Source: Aquisalimonas sp.
Lineage (GTDB): Bacteria > Pseudomonadota > Gammaproteobacteria > Nitrococcales > Aquisalimonadaceae
DNA: 13,460 bases
Assembly: GCA_007127625.1 (NCBI GenBank)
Contig: SKYZ01000123.1
Span: 1 to 13,460 of the forward strand
Direction of reading: 5' to 3'
Below the pieces are notes generated by a model. That model saw only the letters and a list, made by a program, of their open reading frames with translations. It was not told where the DNA came from and did not search any database. Made by a program: the position numbers and the translations under genes. This document shows positions 7,378 through 13,110 of the stretch, piece by piece. Each line of letters opens with the position of its first letter. Position 1 is the stretch's first letter.

Positions 7378-8328
7378 ATGAGCAAAACATTCGCATCAGC
7401 CGGGGACATGGAGGAGAAGACCATCTCCTTCGATGAACTCGGTGACGGCCTGTACGCCTTCACCGCCGAGGGCGACCCCAACACCGGGGTGATCATCGGC
7501 GACGACAGCGTCATGATCATCGACGCCCAGGCCACGCCGGCCATGGCGCAGAAGGTGATCGAGCGCGTGCGCAGCGTCACCGACAAGCCCATCAAGTACG
7601 TGGTGCTCTCGCATTACCATGCCGTGCGCGTGCTGGGCGCCTCTGCCTACGATGCCGGCGAGATCATCGCCTCGGCCAAGTGCCGCGGCATGATCGCCGA
7701 GCGGGGCAAGGAGGACTGGGACAGCGAATACGGCCGCTTCCCGCGGCTGTTCCAGGGTGCCGACAGCATCCCTGGCCTGACCTGGCCGACCATGACCTTC
7801 CGCGAGCACATGACCGTCTATCTCGGCAGCCGCCGGGTGGATCTCATGCACCTGGGTCGGGCCCATACTGCCGGGGATCTGGTGGCCTACGTGCCGGATT
7901 CGGGCGTCATGTTCTCCGGGGACATCGTCGAATACTACTCGGCCTGCTATTGCGGTGACGCCCACTTCAAGGACTGGCCGGCGACTCTGGACCGCATCGC
8001 GGGCTACAGGCCGCGCGCGCTGGTGCCTGGCCGCGGCGATGCCCTGGTGGGCGAGGAAAAGGTTCAGGAGGCCATCCGCCTGACCCGGGATTTCCTCACC
8101 CGCACCTACGAGCCGGTGGCGGAGGTCGCCCATCGCGGCGGCACCCTGAAGGAGGCCATGACTGCCTGCCGGGCCGCCTGCGACGAGCGGTTCAAGGACT
8201 ACGCCATCTACGAGCACTGCCTGCCGTTCAACGTCGCCCGCGCCTACGACGAGGCCCTGGAGATCGACACCCCGCGGGTGTGGACCGCCGAGCGGGACCG
8301 GGAGGTCTGGGCGGCGCTGCAGGACTGA
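7378..8328 (+). CDS. MBL-fold metallohydrolase-like protein with a reduced metal site
   Basis: A 316-aa protein with the metallo-beta-lactamase fold: GDGLYAFTA at strand 1, GVIIGDDSVMIIDAQ, then KYVVLSHYH (73-81), AHTAGDLVAY (162-171), FSGDIVEYY (179-187) and LVPGRGDAL (215-223). The standard HxHxDH motif reads HYHAVR, so the Asp and second-site His are Val83 and Arg84. The late GHG His is Arg219. The first-site ligands His79, His81 and His163 plus Asp182 remain. It may bind one metal ion or act as a non-standard hydrolase. The C-terminal 80 residues form a helical extension (AYDEALEIDTPRVW). It is last in the hmgA operon, 6 nt after the hydrolase; the ribosome-binding site (GAGGG, 10 nt away) is weak, and Met11 (7408) is an alternative start. 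The function in the pathway is unknown; clearing a lactone or thioester by-product is speculation. Confidence 0.8.
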   Translation: MSKTFASAGDMEEKTISFDELGDGLYAFTAEGDPNTGVIIGDDSVMIIDAQATPAMAQKVIERVRSVTDKPIKYVVLSHYHAVRVLGASAYDAGEIIASAKCRGMIAERGKEDWDSEYGRFPRLFQGADSIPGLTWPTMTFREHMTVYLGSRRVDLMHLGRAHTAGDLVAYVPDSGVMFSGDIVEYYSACYCGDAHFKDWPATLDRIAGYRPRALVPGRGDALVGEEKVQEAIRLTRDFLTRTYEPVAEVAHRGGTLKEAMTACRAACDERFKDYAIYEHCLPFNVARAYDEALEIDTPRVWTAERDREVWAALQD

Positions 8329-8344
8329 ACAACAGTCCTGCAGC
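8316..8344. terminator. Perfect 12-bp inverted repeat spanning the MBL-fold stop codon
   Basis: GCTGCAGGACTG (8316-8327) and CAGTCCTGCAGC (8333-8344) are exact reverse complements separated by AACAA. The TGA stop lies at 8326-8328, at the edge of the left arm. There is no T-run on either side, so it is not a canonical intrinsic terminator. It may stabilise mRNA ends or act with the second hairpin (8353-8385) to end the convergent transcripts. Confidence 0.5.
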
Positions 8345-8352
8345 AGGCGTCT

Positions 8353-8385
8353 CCGGGAAAGGGCCCTTGTGCGGCCGTTTCCCGG
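8353..8385. terminator. Hairpin in the convergent intergenic gap, possible bidirectional terminator
   Basis: CCGGGAAA (8353-8360) pairs exactly with TTTCCCGG (8378-8385). Inside, GGCC and GGCC pair after one G-G mismatch. It lies between the convergent stops of the MBL-fold gene (8328) and the second DUF2783 gene (8389). No U-tract follows in either direction, so efficient intrinsic termination is uncertain. Confidence 0.4.
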
Positions 8386-8388
8386 CCG

Positions 8389-8604
8389 TTACTCGCCGCC
8401 GGCCCCGGCCGGCAGGTCCGCGGTCGCCTCCGCGATCGCCGCATCCACCGCCGCCGGGTCGCTGATCCGGTGCGCCAGGGCCAGACAGAGCTTGGCCAGG
8501 AACAGGGATTCCTGGTCCTCCGGAACGCTGTCGATGGTCTCGGCGATGCGCTCGTAAACCGCTTCCAGTTCCTCGAACGGCATGGTGCCGGCTGTATCGT
8601 TCAT
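8389..8604 (-). CDS. Second DUF2783 family small protein, MhaB-like coupling protein paralogue
   Basis: A 71-aa acidic helical protein. The core LEAVYERIAETIDSVPEDQE (13-32) and LAKLCLALAHRISDPAAVDA (36-55) align without gaps in pattern to the 78-aa protein at 3995-4231: shared Tyr, the acidic loop, Ala-x-Leu, Leu-Ala, Ile-x-Asp. Its ATG overlaps the stop of the upstream FAD hydroxylase as ATGA (8604-8601), the tightest form of translational coupling, so the pair is probably made in fixed ratio. By analogy with P. putida MhaB it would be the coupling component of the second hydroxylase. The sequences are diverged, which suggests each small protein serves its own flavoprotein. It ends 4 nt from the hairpin at 8353-8385. 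Confidence 0.72.
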   Translation of the reverse strand: MNDTAGTMPFEELEAVYERIAETIDSVPEDQESLFLAKLCLALAHRISDPAAVDAAIAEATADLPAGAGGE

Positions 8605-10304
8605 GGGGACGTCCTCCCGGTGGCGGTGTCCAGGGCAGCCCGGATCTGGTCGGGAACCAGTTGTGTCCAGCGCGCGGCCACGTGGCGATCCGGTCGCACC
8701 AGGTACAAGGTGCCGCTGCCGGCGCCATAGGCCTCGAATACCCCGCCGTCAGTATCCACCAGCGTATTGGCGTGCCCGCGGGACCGCGGATCCGGATTGT
8801 GGGTAATGACCAGGCAGCGGAACGGCATGTCGCCGTTCTCCAGTTCGTCCAGCACGCCGGCGTGTTCCGCGGAGATCTCCCCCGTGGCGGAGAAGTACAG
8901 GCCGTTGAAGCCGCGGCCCAGGTGGTCCAGGAGGTAGTCGTCCTCGCCCAGCCTGCGGTTGCACAGCGGGGCACCGGCGCCGGGGCCGGCGGTGAACGCG
9001 TGATCGCGCTGCGGGTGCGAGGTCAGCGGGCTGTCGGAGTAGGTGTAGGGCGTGACCTGGCGCGGGTTGGCGAATCCGCCGGCCCAATCGCAGGCAAGGG
9101 ACAGGGACAGGGCGGCGTCGCGCATGAGGCGGTAGCCGCGGCTCGGTGGCGTCATGAAACGGGTGCTCTTGCCGGCGTTGGCGAAGACGTCCATGGTCGC
9201 GCCGCGTCGCTCCGGCGTGACGCTGTCAAGCAGCGGATCGTCGGCCCAGCCGTTGAGCACCCACGCCAGCTTCCAGCCCGCGTCCACGGCATCGGCGAAG
9301 CCGTTGTTGAGACCGCGCACCCCGAAGATGGGCACCAGGTGGGCGGCATCACCGATGAACAGCACCCGGCCGTGGCGGTAATGGTCCAGGGCCAGGGTGT
9401 AGGCCTTGTACAGGCTCCACCACTCCAGCTCCCAGTCGTCGGTCTCGCCGAGCATGGCGATAATGGCGCCCACACGCGCGCGGATGCGGTCTTCGCGGAT
9501 GGCGTCCTCGGGGTCCTCGTCCGGCATAAGCTGGTAGTCGATGCGCCAGATGTTGTCCGGCTGTTTGTGGATCAGCAATGTCGAATCCGGCAGGGCGGGC
9601 GGGTTGAAGAACGCGCGCCGCTCGGTGGGGAAATCCGACCGCATTTGCACGTCGGCAATCACGTAACGGCCCTCGTAGGCCTCGCCGTGGAGTTGCAGGC
9701 CCAGGGAGCGGCGGACCGCACTGCGTGCACCGTCGGCGGCGAGCAGGTAGTCCGCCGCCAGGGTGTATTTGCCCTCTGGTGTTTGCACGTCCACTGCGAC
9801 GCCCGTGTCGTCCGCGGAAATCCCCTGCACGGCGCTCTGCCAGCGCAGCTCCACAAGCCCCGTTGTCATGGCCTGCTCGATGAGGAACAGCTCGATGTAC
9901 TGCTGCTGCAGGTTGTACATGGGCATGAACCGCTCCTGTTCCGAGTGCCGCATGGCCAGGCGGAAGATCTGCCGATCCCGGTAGTAAGTGCGTCCGTACT
10001 GCCACCCCAGGGCCTTGGCCGTGAAGCGCTCCGCGACGCCGAGCTGCTGCAGGATCTCCAGGCTGTGGCGGGAGATGCAGATGGCGCGGCTGCCGTCGTT
10101 GACGGTGTTCTTGTCGTCCAGAATCGCCGACGGAATACCGTGGCGCGCGAGCTCCAGCGCCGTCGTCACCCCCACGGGGCCGGCACCCACGATGGCAACG
10201 CGGTGGCGCCGGGCCGCGCCGTCCATCTCCGGCGGGCGCACGAACGGGTAGTGGGGGTACTCGAAGTACAGGGATTCGTAGGGGTCGCGGCCTTGCGGTC
10301 GCAT
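8601..10304 (-). CDS. Second FAD-dependent aromatic hydroxylase, MhaA-like paralogue
   Basis: A 567-aa flavoprotein of the same family as the one at 2296-4014. Motifs are GAGPVG (40-45), LAADGARSAVR (DG motif), GDAAH (318-322) followed by VPIFGVRGLNNGFADA with Asp338, and a C-terminal thioredoxin-like domain ending YLVRPDRHVAARW. The N-termini of the two proteins share the opening pattern of YP followed by Pro-rich residues before the Rossmann motif. Unlike the first copy, it has the standard His and Asp in the GD region. ATG 10304 follows GGAGGAG. It is followed immediately by its own DUF2783 partner. It probably hydroxylates a phenolic acid related to that of the first enzyme, feeding the same central pathway; the substrate cannot be read from sequence. 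No copy of the hmgA palindrome lies upstream. Confidence 0.82.
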   Translation of the reverse strand: MRPQGRDPYESLYFEYPHYPFVRPPEMDGAARRHRVAIVGAGPVGVTTALELARHGIPSAILDDKNTVNDGSRAICISRHSLEILQQLGVAERFTAKALGWQYGRTYYRDRQIFRLAMRHSEQERFMPMYNLQQQYIELFLIEQAMTTGLVELRWQSAVQGISADDTGVAVDVQTPEGKYTLAADYLLAADGARSAVRRSLGLQLHGEAYEGRYVIADVQMRSDFPTERRAFFNPPALPDSTLLIHKQPDNIWRIDYQLMPDEDPEDAIREDRIRARVGAIIAMLGETDDWELEWWSLYKAYTLALDHYRHGRVLFIGDAAHLVPIFGVRGLNNGFADAVDAGWKLAWVLNGWADDPLLDSVTPERRGATMDVFANAGKSTRFMTPPSRGYRLMRDAALSLSLACDWAGGFANPRQVTPYTYSDSPLTSHPQRDHAFTAGPGAGAPLCNRRLGEDDYLLDHLGRGFNGLYFSATGEISAEHAGVLDELENGDMPFRCLVITHNPDPRSRGHANTLVDTDGGVFEAYGAGSGTLYLVRPDRHVAARWTQLVPDQIRAALDTATGRTSP

Positions 10305-10699
10305 GGTGGACTCCTCCGATACGGGCTCTTTTTCAGTACTCTAATCGTTGTGAGTGAGAGCGTCTGCCCCGCAAAAGCAGGGACAAGCGTGCGCTTCACG
10401 ACCACGGACCAGGCCGGAATGCATGCCGCACCGTCACTGACCGACACCGTATCTTCGCCTACGGCCGGGGTGACAGCATCGACTGCCTGCTGGCCGGTCA
10501 ATGAGGGTGATCCTGCTGTGCCGCAGCAGCTCGCCCGACACTATGTCCGGGGGGCGTTCCGGCGGGATCCCAATTACGCATCCCTGCGCACCGCCATGGA
10601 CGAGGGCACCGATATCGCACCCGAACGCATGACCACGGAGGGCATGTCGGCGGATTACCGGGCGCATTTCTTCTTGACGGTCTTCTGGAATCGCGTGGG
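10305..10699. other. Intergenic region between the second hydroxylase and marR
   Basis: 395 bases without a convincing gene. The frames open here on both strands are fragments of overlapping shadow frames without ribosome-binding sites. The right side should hold the end of the marR transcript and the left side the promoter of the second hydroxylase (minus). I see no strong -35/-10 pair; TAGAGT at about 10340-10335 on the minus strand is a weak -10 candidate. No TAGTTTC-type operator is present. A repeat-like segment is noted at 10362-10474. Confidence 0.5.
10362..10474. repeat. Possible degenerate interspersed repeat with inverted ends
   Basis: The left end, GTCTGCCCCGCAAAAGCAGG, contains a CCC..GC-AAAA-GC..GGG hairpin with one mismatch. 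The right end reads CGGGGTGAC (10466-10474), nearly the reverse complement of the left end with one base missing. Translated, the left end gives CPAKAGT, and the minus strand gives VPAFAGQT. Such peptides are often seen where short palindromic intergenic repeats of proteobacteria are translated. Only one copy is in the window, so this is weak. Confidence 0.3.
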
Positions 10700-11197
10700 T
10701 CAGCCCGTCTGGTGCAGACCGGCCCCGTACTCCGGTTCGGCTTCCATGCGTTTGAGCTGGCGCTCGAGCTTGCTCATGATCATGAACAGGTCCCGGTATT
10801 CTTTCGCCGTCAGCGTCTCCACCAGGCGTGCCTCCCAGCCGCGCGCTGCCGGTACAAGCTCGTTGACCAGCGCCTTGCCGTGGTCCGTCAGCCGCAGGAA
10901 CTGAACCCGCTGGTCCTCCTCGGAGGTGGTGCGGTAGACGATGCCGCGGGCTTCCAGTCGCCGCACCGCGCGTGAGACGCGCGCCTTGTCCATGTGGGCG
11001 GATTCGCAGATCTGCTTGGCGGTCACCACGTCCTGAAAGCTCAACCAGGCCAGTACGCGCCACTCGGCGATACTGATGTCGAACTGTTCCTCATAGATGG
11101 AGGACAGGGTCTCGCTGATGCGCTCGGCAAGATGATTGAACCGGTACGGGAGGAAGTGCGTCAGATCCAGCTCCGCCTTGATCCCGGAATTCCCCAT
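10700..11197 (-). CDS. MarR family transcriptional regulator (probable repressor of the aromatic cluster)
   Basis: A 165-aa winged-helix regulator. N-terminal helix with FNHLAERISETLSSIYEEQF; core ISIAEWRVLAWLSFQDVVTA (41-60); recognition helix MDKARVSRAVRRLEARG (69-85); beta-wing IVYRTTSEEDQRVQFLRLTD (86-105); C-terminal dimerisation helix EYRDLFMIMSKLERQLKRME. Length is normal for MarR. The frame stays open far upstream, but only the part after ATG 11197 (preceded by GAGGGGAG) resembles the family; the rest is antisense to nasR. MarR proteins usually repress and release DNA on binding an aromatic ligand. The 18-bp palindrome at hmgA and its copies fit a MarR dimer site. It may also regulate itself (11271-11288). 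Pseudomonas uses an IclR-type HmgR for this pathway, so this would be a different control. Confidence 0.88.
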   Translation of the reverse strand: MGNSGIKAELDLTHFLPYRFNHLAERISETLSSIYEEQFDISIAEWRVLAWLSFQDVVTAKQICESAHMDKARVSRAVRRLEARGIVYRTTSEEDQRVQFLRLTDHGKALVNELVPAARGWEARLVETLTAKEYRDLFMIMSKLERQLKRMEAEPEYGAGLHQTG

Positions 11198-11270
11198 GAG
11201 TCGGGCTCCCCTCGTCGTGTAATGGACCCTGCATGGCAACGCCGTGTGTTGCGCGCGATACCATATCGTG

Positions 11271-11288
11271 ACGTTACCGTTGAAAGTA
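11271..11288 (-). promoter_or_regulatory. Weak candidate autoregulatory operator of marR
   Basis: On the minus strand TACTTTCAACGGTAACGT matches the hmgA palindrome at 11 of 18 positions, with one half matching at 7 of 8. It lies about 74 bases upstream of the marR ATG, where a promoter would be expected. This is near the limit of what chance could give, and the core promoter here is not clear. Confidence 0.22.
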
Positions 11289-11354
11289 AAACCAATAAGG
11301 AGCGAACCAACACATAACATGTTCCTCTCGGCGCCGGTTGTCAAAGGCGTGTAC

Positions 11355-11371
11355 TGCACCGGTTTCGTGCA
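11355..11371 (+). promoter_or_regulatory. NtrC-like binding site upstream of nasR
   Basis: TGCACCGGTTTCGTGCA has perfect TGCAC/GTGCA arms and differs from the enteric NtrC consensus TGCACC-N5-GGTGCA by one base. Its centre lies about 87 bases upstream of the start predicted for the sigma-54-like element at 11424-11439, a normal distance for an NtrC enhancer. Recognition by NtrC is inferred. Confidence 0.45.
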
Positions 11372-11423
11372 AGCATTGGCACGCAGGGTCATGTAACTCT
11401 CTGTTTCTCCGTTAGCACGTGGT

Positions 11424-11439
11424 TGGCCCGAATCTTGAT
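11424..11439 (+). promoter_or_regulatory. Sigma-54-like promoter element for nasR (imperfect)
   Basis: TGGCCCGAATCTTGAT compared with the consensus TGGCACGRNNNTTGCW differs at two specified positions. The -24 GG is present and spacing is correct, but the -12 GC is GA, a serious mismatch. Transcription would start near 11450, which agrees with translation from ATG 11483 rather than from the TTG at 11423. Confidence 0.3.
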
Positions 11440-11482
11440 GGGACCGTGGGCAGGCCACAGACGAAGGAATGCGGGCAGACTC

Positions 11483-12775
11483 ATGGATCAACGGACCGCC
11501 GCCGATTACCTCATCGCCTCCAAGCAGTGTGAAATTCTCGGCCTCGAGCAACTCCTGCGCACCGGGCGACTGGTGGTGAGCGTGAGCAACCTGGTGCATG
11601 CGCTGCAGCGGGAGCGCGGGGCCTCGAATATGTACGTGGCCTCCGACGGGCAGCGCTTTGCCGGGGAAATCACGCCGCTGCGCGCCTGTGCGGCTGATCA
11701 GGAAGCGCAGTTCCGCGCCTGTCTGAATGAACTCGACGTGGATGCTGCCAGTCTGCCCGGCGCGAGCCGGCTGTTCAGCCGTATTGCCCAGGTCATTCAC
11801 GGTCTGGAAGAGCTTCGCGGCGCGCGCGAAACCATCGACGCGCTGGACATGGACACGGACACGCTGGTCACCGGTTACAGCGAGCTGGTCCAGGGACTGC
11901 TGGCGGTGGTGTTCGAGGCCGCCGACTCGGCGGCGGATCCAGATATCTCCCGCGTGCTGGTGGCCATGTTCCACCTGATGCAGGGCAAGGAGTTCGCCGG
12001 CCGGGAGCGGGCCGTGGGTGCCGCCGGGTTCGCCCGGGGTGGCCTCGATGCCGGGATGATCGAGCGTCTGCGGCAACTGATCGAGAACCAGGAGCGCTGC
12101 TTCGAGATTTTCGCCGAGTTTGCCGACGGTGAACCACTGGCACTGTGGCGTGACGGCGGCGTGGAGCCGTGTCCCGCGGAGCTTGAGCGGCTGCGCCGTA
12201 TCGCGTTCTCAGCGACGCGCCGCACAACCGTTGGCGCGGACTGCTGCGACCGGTGGTTCGACGAGGCCTCCCGACGCATCGATGCCATGAAGCGGGTTGA
12301 GGACAGGCTGGAGGCAACGCTGGAATCCCTGTGCCAGGAAAAAATCGCCGCGGCCGAACAGGATCTGCGGTGCCATCGTGACGAGATCGAGGTGCTGGCC
12401 GAGGAACAGTCAACGGGCGAAGGCTTCGCCTTGTTCGCCAATGGCCCCGAGGGCGAAGCCTCCGGGGCCGTCGCCGCCAATGATGTCACCTACGCCGCCG
12501 ATGTGGCCCGCTCGCAGCTCGGGCGCTCCCTGGCGGATCTGGTGCAGTCCCAGTCGCGCCGGCTGCAGGTGATGAGCGAGGAGCTCAACGCCGCCCGTGC
12601 CGCGCTCAACGAACGCAAGACCATCGAGAAGGCGAAGGGACTGATCATGCGCCACCGCAAGATCAGTGAAGAGGAGGCGTACCGCTTCCTGCGGCAGGTG
12701 GCCATGTCCCAGAGCCGGCGGCTGGCCGACGTGGCGGCGGACACGGTGACCATGGAGGACATTCTCAAGCAGTAG
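11483..12775 (+). CDS. nasR: Nitrate/nitrite-responsive transcription antiterminator NasR (NIT + ANTAR)
   Basis: A 430-aa cytosolic sensor and RNA-binding protein. The N-terminal NIT domain (about residues 20-260) includes SNLVHALQRERGASN (35-49), the RERGAS signature containing a conserved nitrate-contacting arginine, and later MFHLMQGKEFAGRERAVGAA, the second family signature. A coiled-coil-like linker (about 270-370) leads to the C-terminal ANTAR domain (about 373-425: ERKTIEKAKGLIMRHRKISE, then EEAYRFLRQVAMSQSRRLAD), which binds tandem RNA hairpins. In Klebsiella, nitrate or nitrite activates NasR to prevent termination in the nas operon leader. The same leader architecture lies between this gene and nirB. 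ATG 11483 has only a poor ribosome-binding site (GAAGGA 14 nt upstream). Upstream TTG 11423 and ATG 11438 are in frame, but the added residues are Arg-rich and unlike the family. Confidence 0.93.
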   Translation: MDQRTAADYLIASKQCEILGLEQLLRTGRLVVSVSNLVHALQRERGASNMYVASDGQRFAGEITPLRACAADQEAQFRACLNELDVDAASLPGASRLFSRIAQVIHGLEELRGARETIDALDMDTDTLVTGYSELVQGLLAVVFEAADSAADPDISRVLVAMFHLMQGKEFAGRERAVGAAGFARGGLDAGMIERLRQLIENQERCFEIFAEFADGEPLALWRDGGVEPCPAELERLRRIAFSATRRTTVGADCCDRWFDEASRRIDAMKRVEDRLEATLESLCQEKIAAAEQDLRCHRDEIEVLAEEQSTGEGFALFANGPEGEASGAVAANDVTYAADVARSQLGRSLADLVQSQSRRLQVMSEELNAARAALNERKTIEKAKGLIMRHRKISEEEAYRFLRQVAMSQSRRLADVAADTVTMEDILKQ

Positions 12776-12893
12776 TGCCCGCCCGGCGTCGCACCGTGCC
12801 AGGTGGGCCCATGGCCCGAGCGGTCAGGCCCGCTTCGCCAAAGGCTGCCCGCTTGCCGCGGTCCCGGTGGCGCGTGCCCCGTGATGAGGCGTA

Positions 12894-12908
12894 GCAATGC
12901 TGCATTGC
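12894..12908 (+). promoter_or_regulatory. NtrC-like inverted repeat upstream of nirB
   Basis: GCAATGCTGCATTGC is a perfect 6-3-6 inverted repeat. It matches the NtrC pattern GCACY-N5-RGTGC at 8 of 10 specified positions with correct length. It lies about 90 bases upstream of the -24 element at 12999, a usual enhancer distance. A GCACC-N6-GGTGG sequence at 12791-12806 could be a second, poorer site. Confidence 0.4.
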
Positions 12909-12998
12909 ACCGTCGCGAGGCAGTCCTCCCGGCCTGATTGCCGCCACCTCCGCCTCCACATCCTTGTGTCCCGGGCTTTAGCGGCGAACCGGACAGTT

Positions 12999-13014
12999 CG
13001 GCACGGTCCTTGTA
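12999..13014 (+). promoter_or_regulatory. Sigma-54-like promoter for the nirB leader transcript
   Basis: CGGCACGGTCCTTGTA matches TGGCACGRNNNTTGCW except at the first base and at the C of the -12 GC (here GT). GG and the -12 region are spaced by 10 bases as required. Transcription would start near 13025, giving a leader of about 140 nt to the end of the terminator, close to the organisation of the NtrC-dependent nas operon of Klebsiella. The -12 mismatch lowers confidence. Confidence 0.42.
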
Positions 13015-13071
13015 TCCCTGACTGACACCACGCGGTCGTGCCCGCTGACCGGGCCATCATCAAGCGTGTTT

Positions 13072-13110
13072 GCAGCCACCGATCGGCGGCACTCTGAACA
13101 ACGGCGTTCA
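13072..13110 (+). promoter_or_regulatory. ANTAR-target tandem hairpins (NasR-binding antiterminator RNA)
   Basis: Hairpin 2 has stem TGAAC (13095-13099) and GTTCA (13106-13110) around the hexaloop AACGGC, with the A1 and G4 characteristic of ANTAR targets. Hairpin 1, four bases upstream, pairs GCAGCC (13072-13077) with GGCGGC (13085-13090), one A-G mismatch, around ACCGATC, which also has A1 and G4 but seven bases. The 3' strand of hairpin 2 is part of the 5' arm of the terminator, so the two folds exclude each other. This is the expected NasR mechanism: with nitrate or nitrite, NasR holds the hairpins and the terminator cannot form. Confidence 0.75.

Larger units (their letters stand above)
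11198..11482. promoter_or_regulatory. Divergent regulatory region between marR and nasR
   Basis: This 285-base gap separates the aromatic cluster from the nitrogen block. It holds a weak operator-like match 11271-11288 on the marR side, an NtrC-like inverted repeat at 11355-11371 and a sigma-54-like element at 11424-11439 on the nasR side. No gene is visible. Confidence 0.55.

Noticed and set aside
10554..10688. A plus-strand stretch in the intergenic gap that reads rather like protein (YVRGAFRRDPNYASL and onward)
   Set aside because: It continues an antisense frame, has no own start with a ribosome-binding site, and I cannot match it to any family. A pseudogene remnant is possible but unsupported.
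8661..10904. A 747-codon open frame on the plus strand
   Set aside because: It lies antisense to the second FAD hydroxylase and part of marR. Its translation has no family resemblance, and long open antisense frames are expected at this GC content.
11375..11391. TTGGCACGC as a sigma-54 -24 element upstream of nasR
   Set aside because: The -24 part is perfect but there is no -12 GC at the required spacing; the element at 11424-11439 fits better overall.
11198..12076. Minus-strand upstream extension of the marR frame
   Set aside because: It runs antisense through nasR. Only the part after ATG 11197, which has a ribosome-binding site, looks like a MarR protein.
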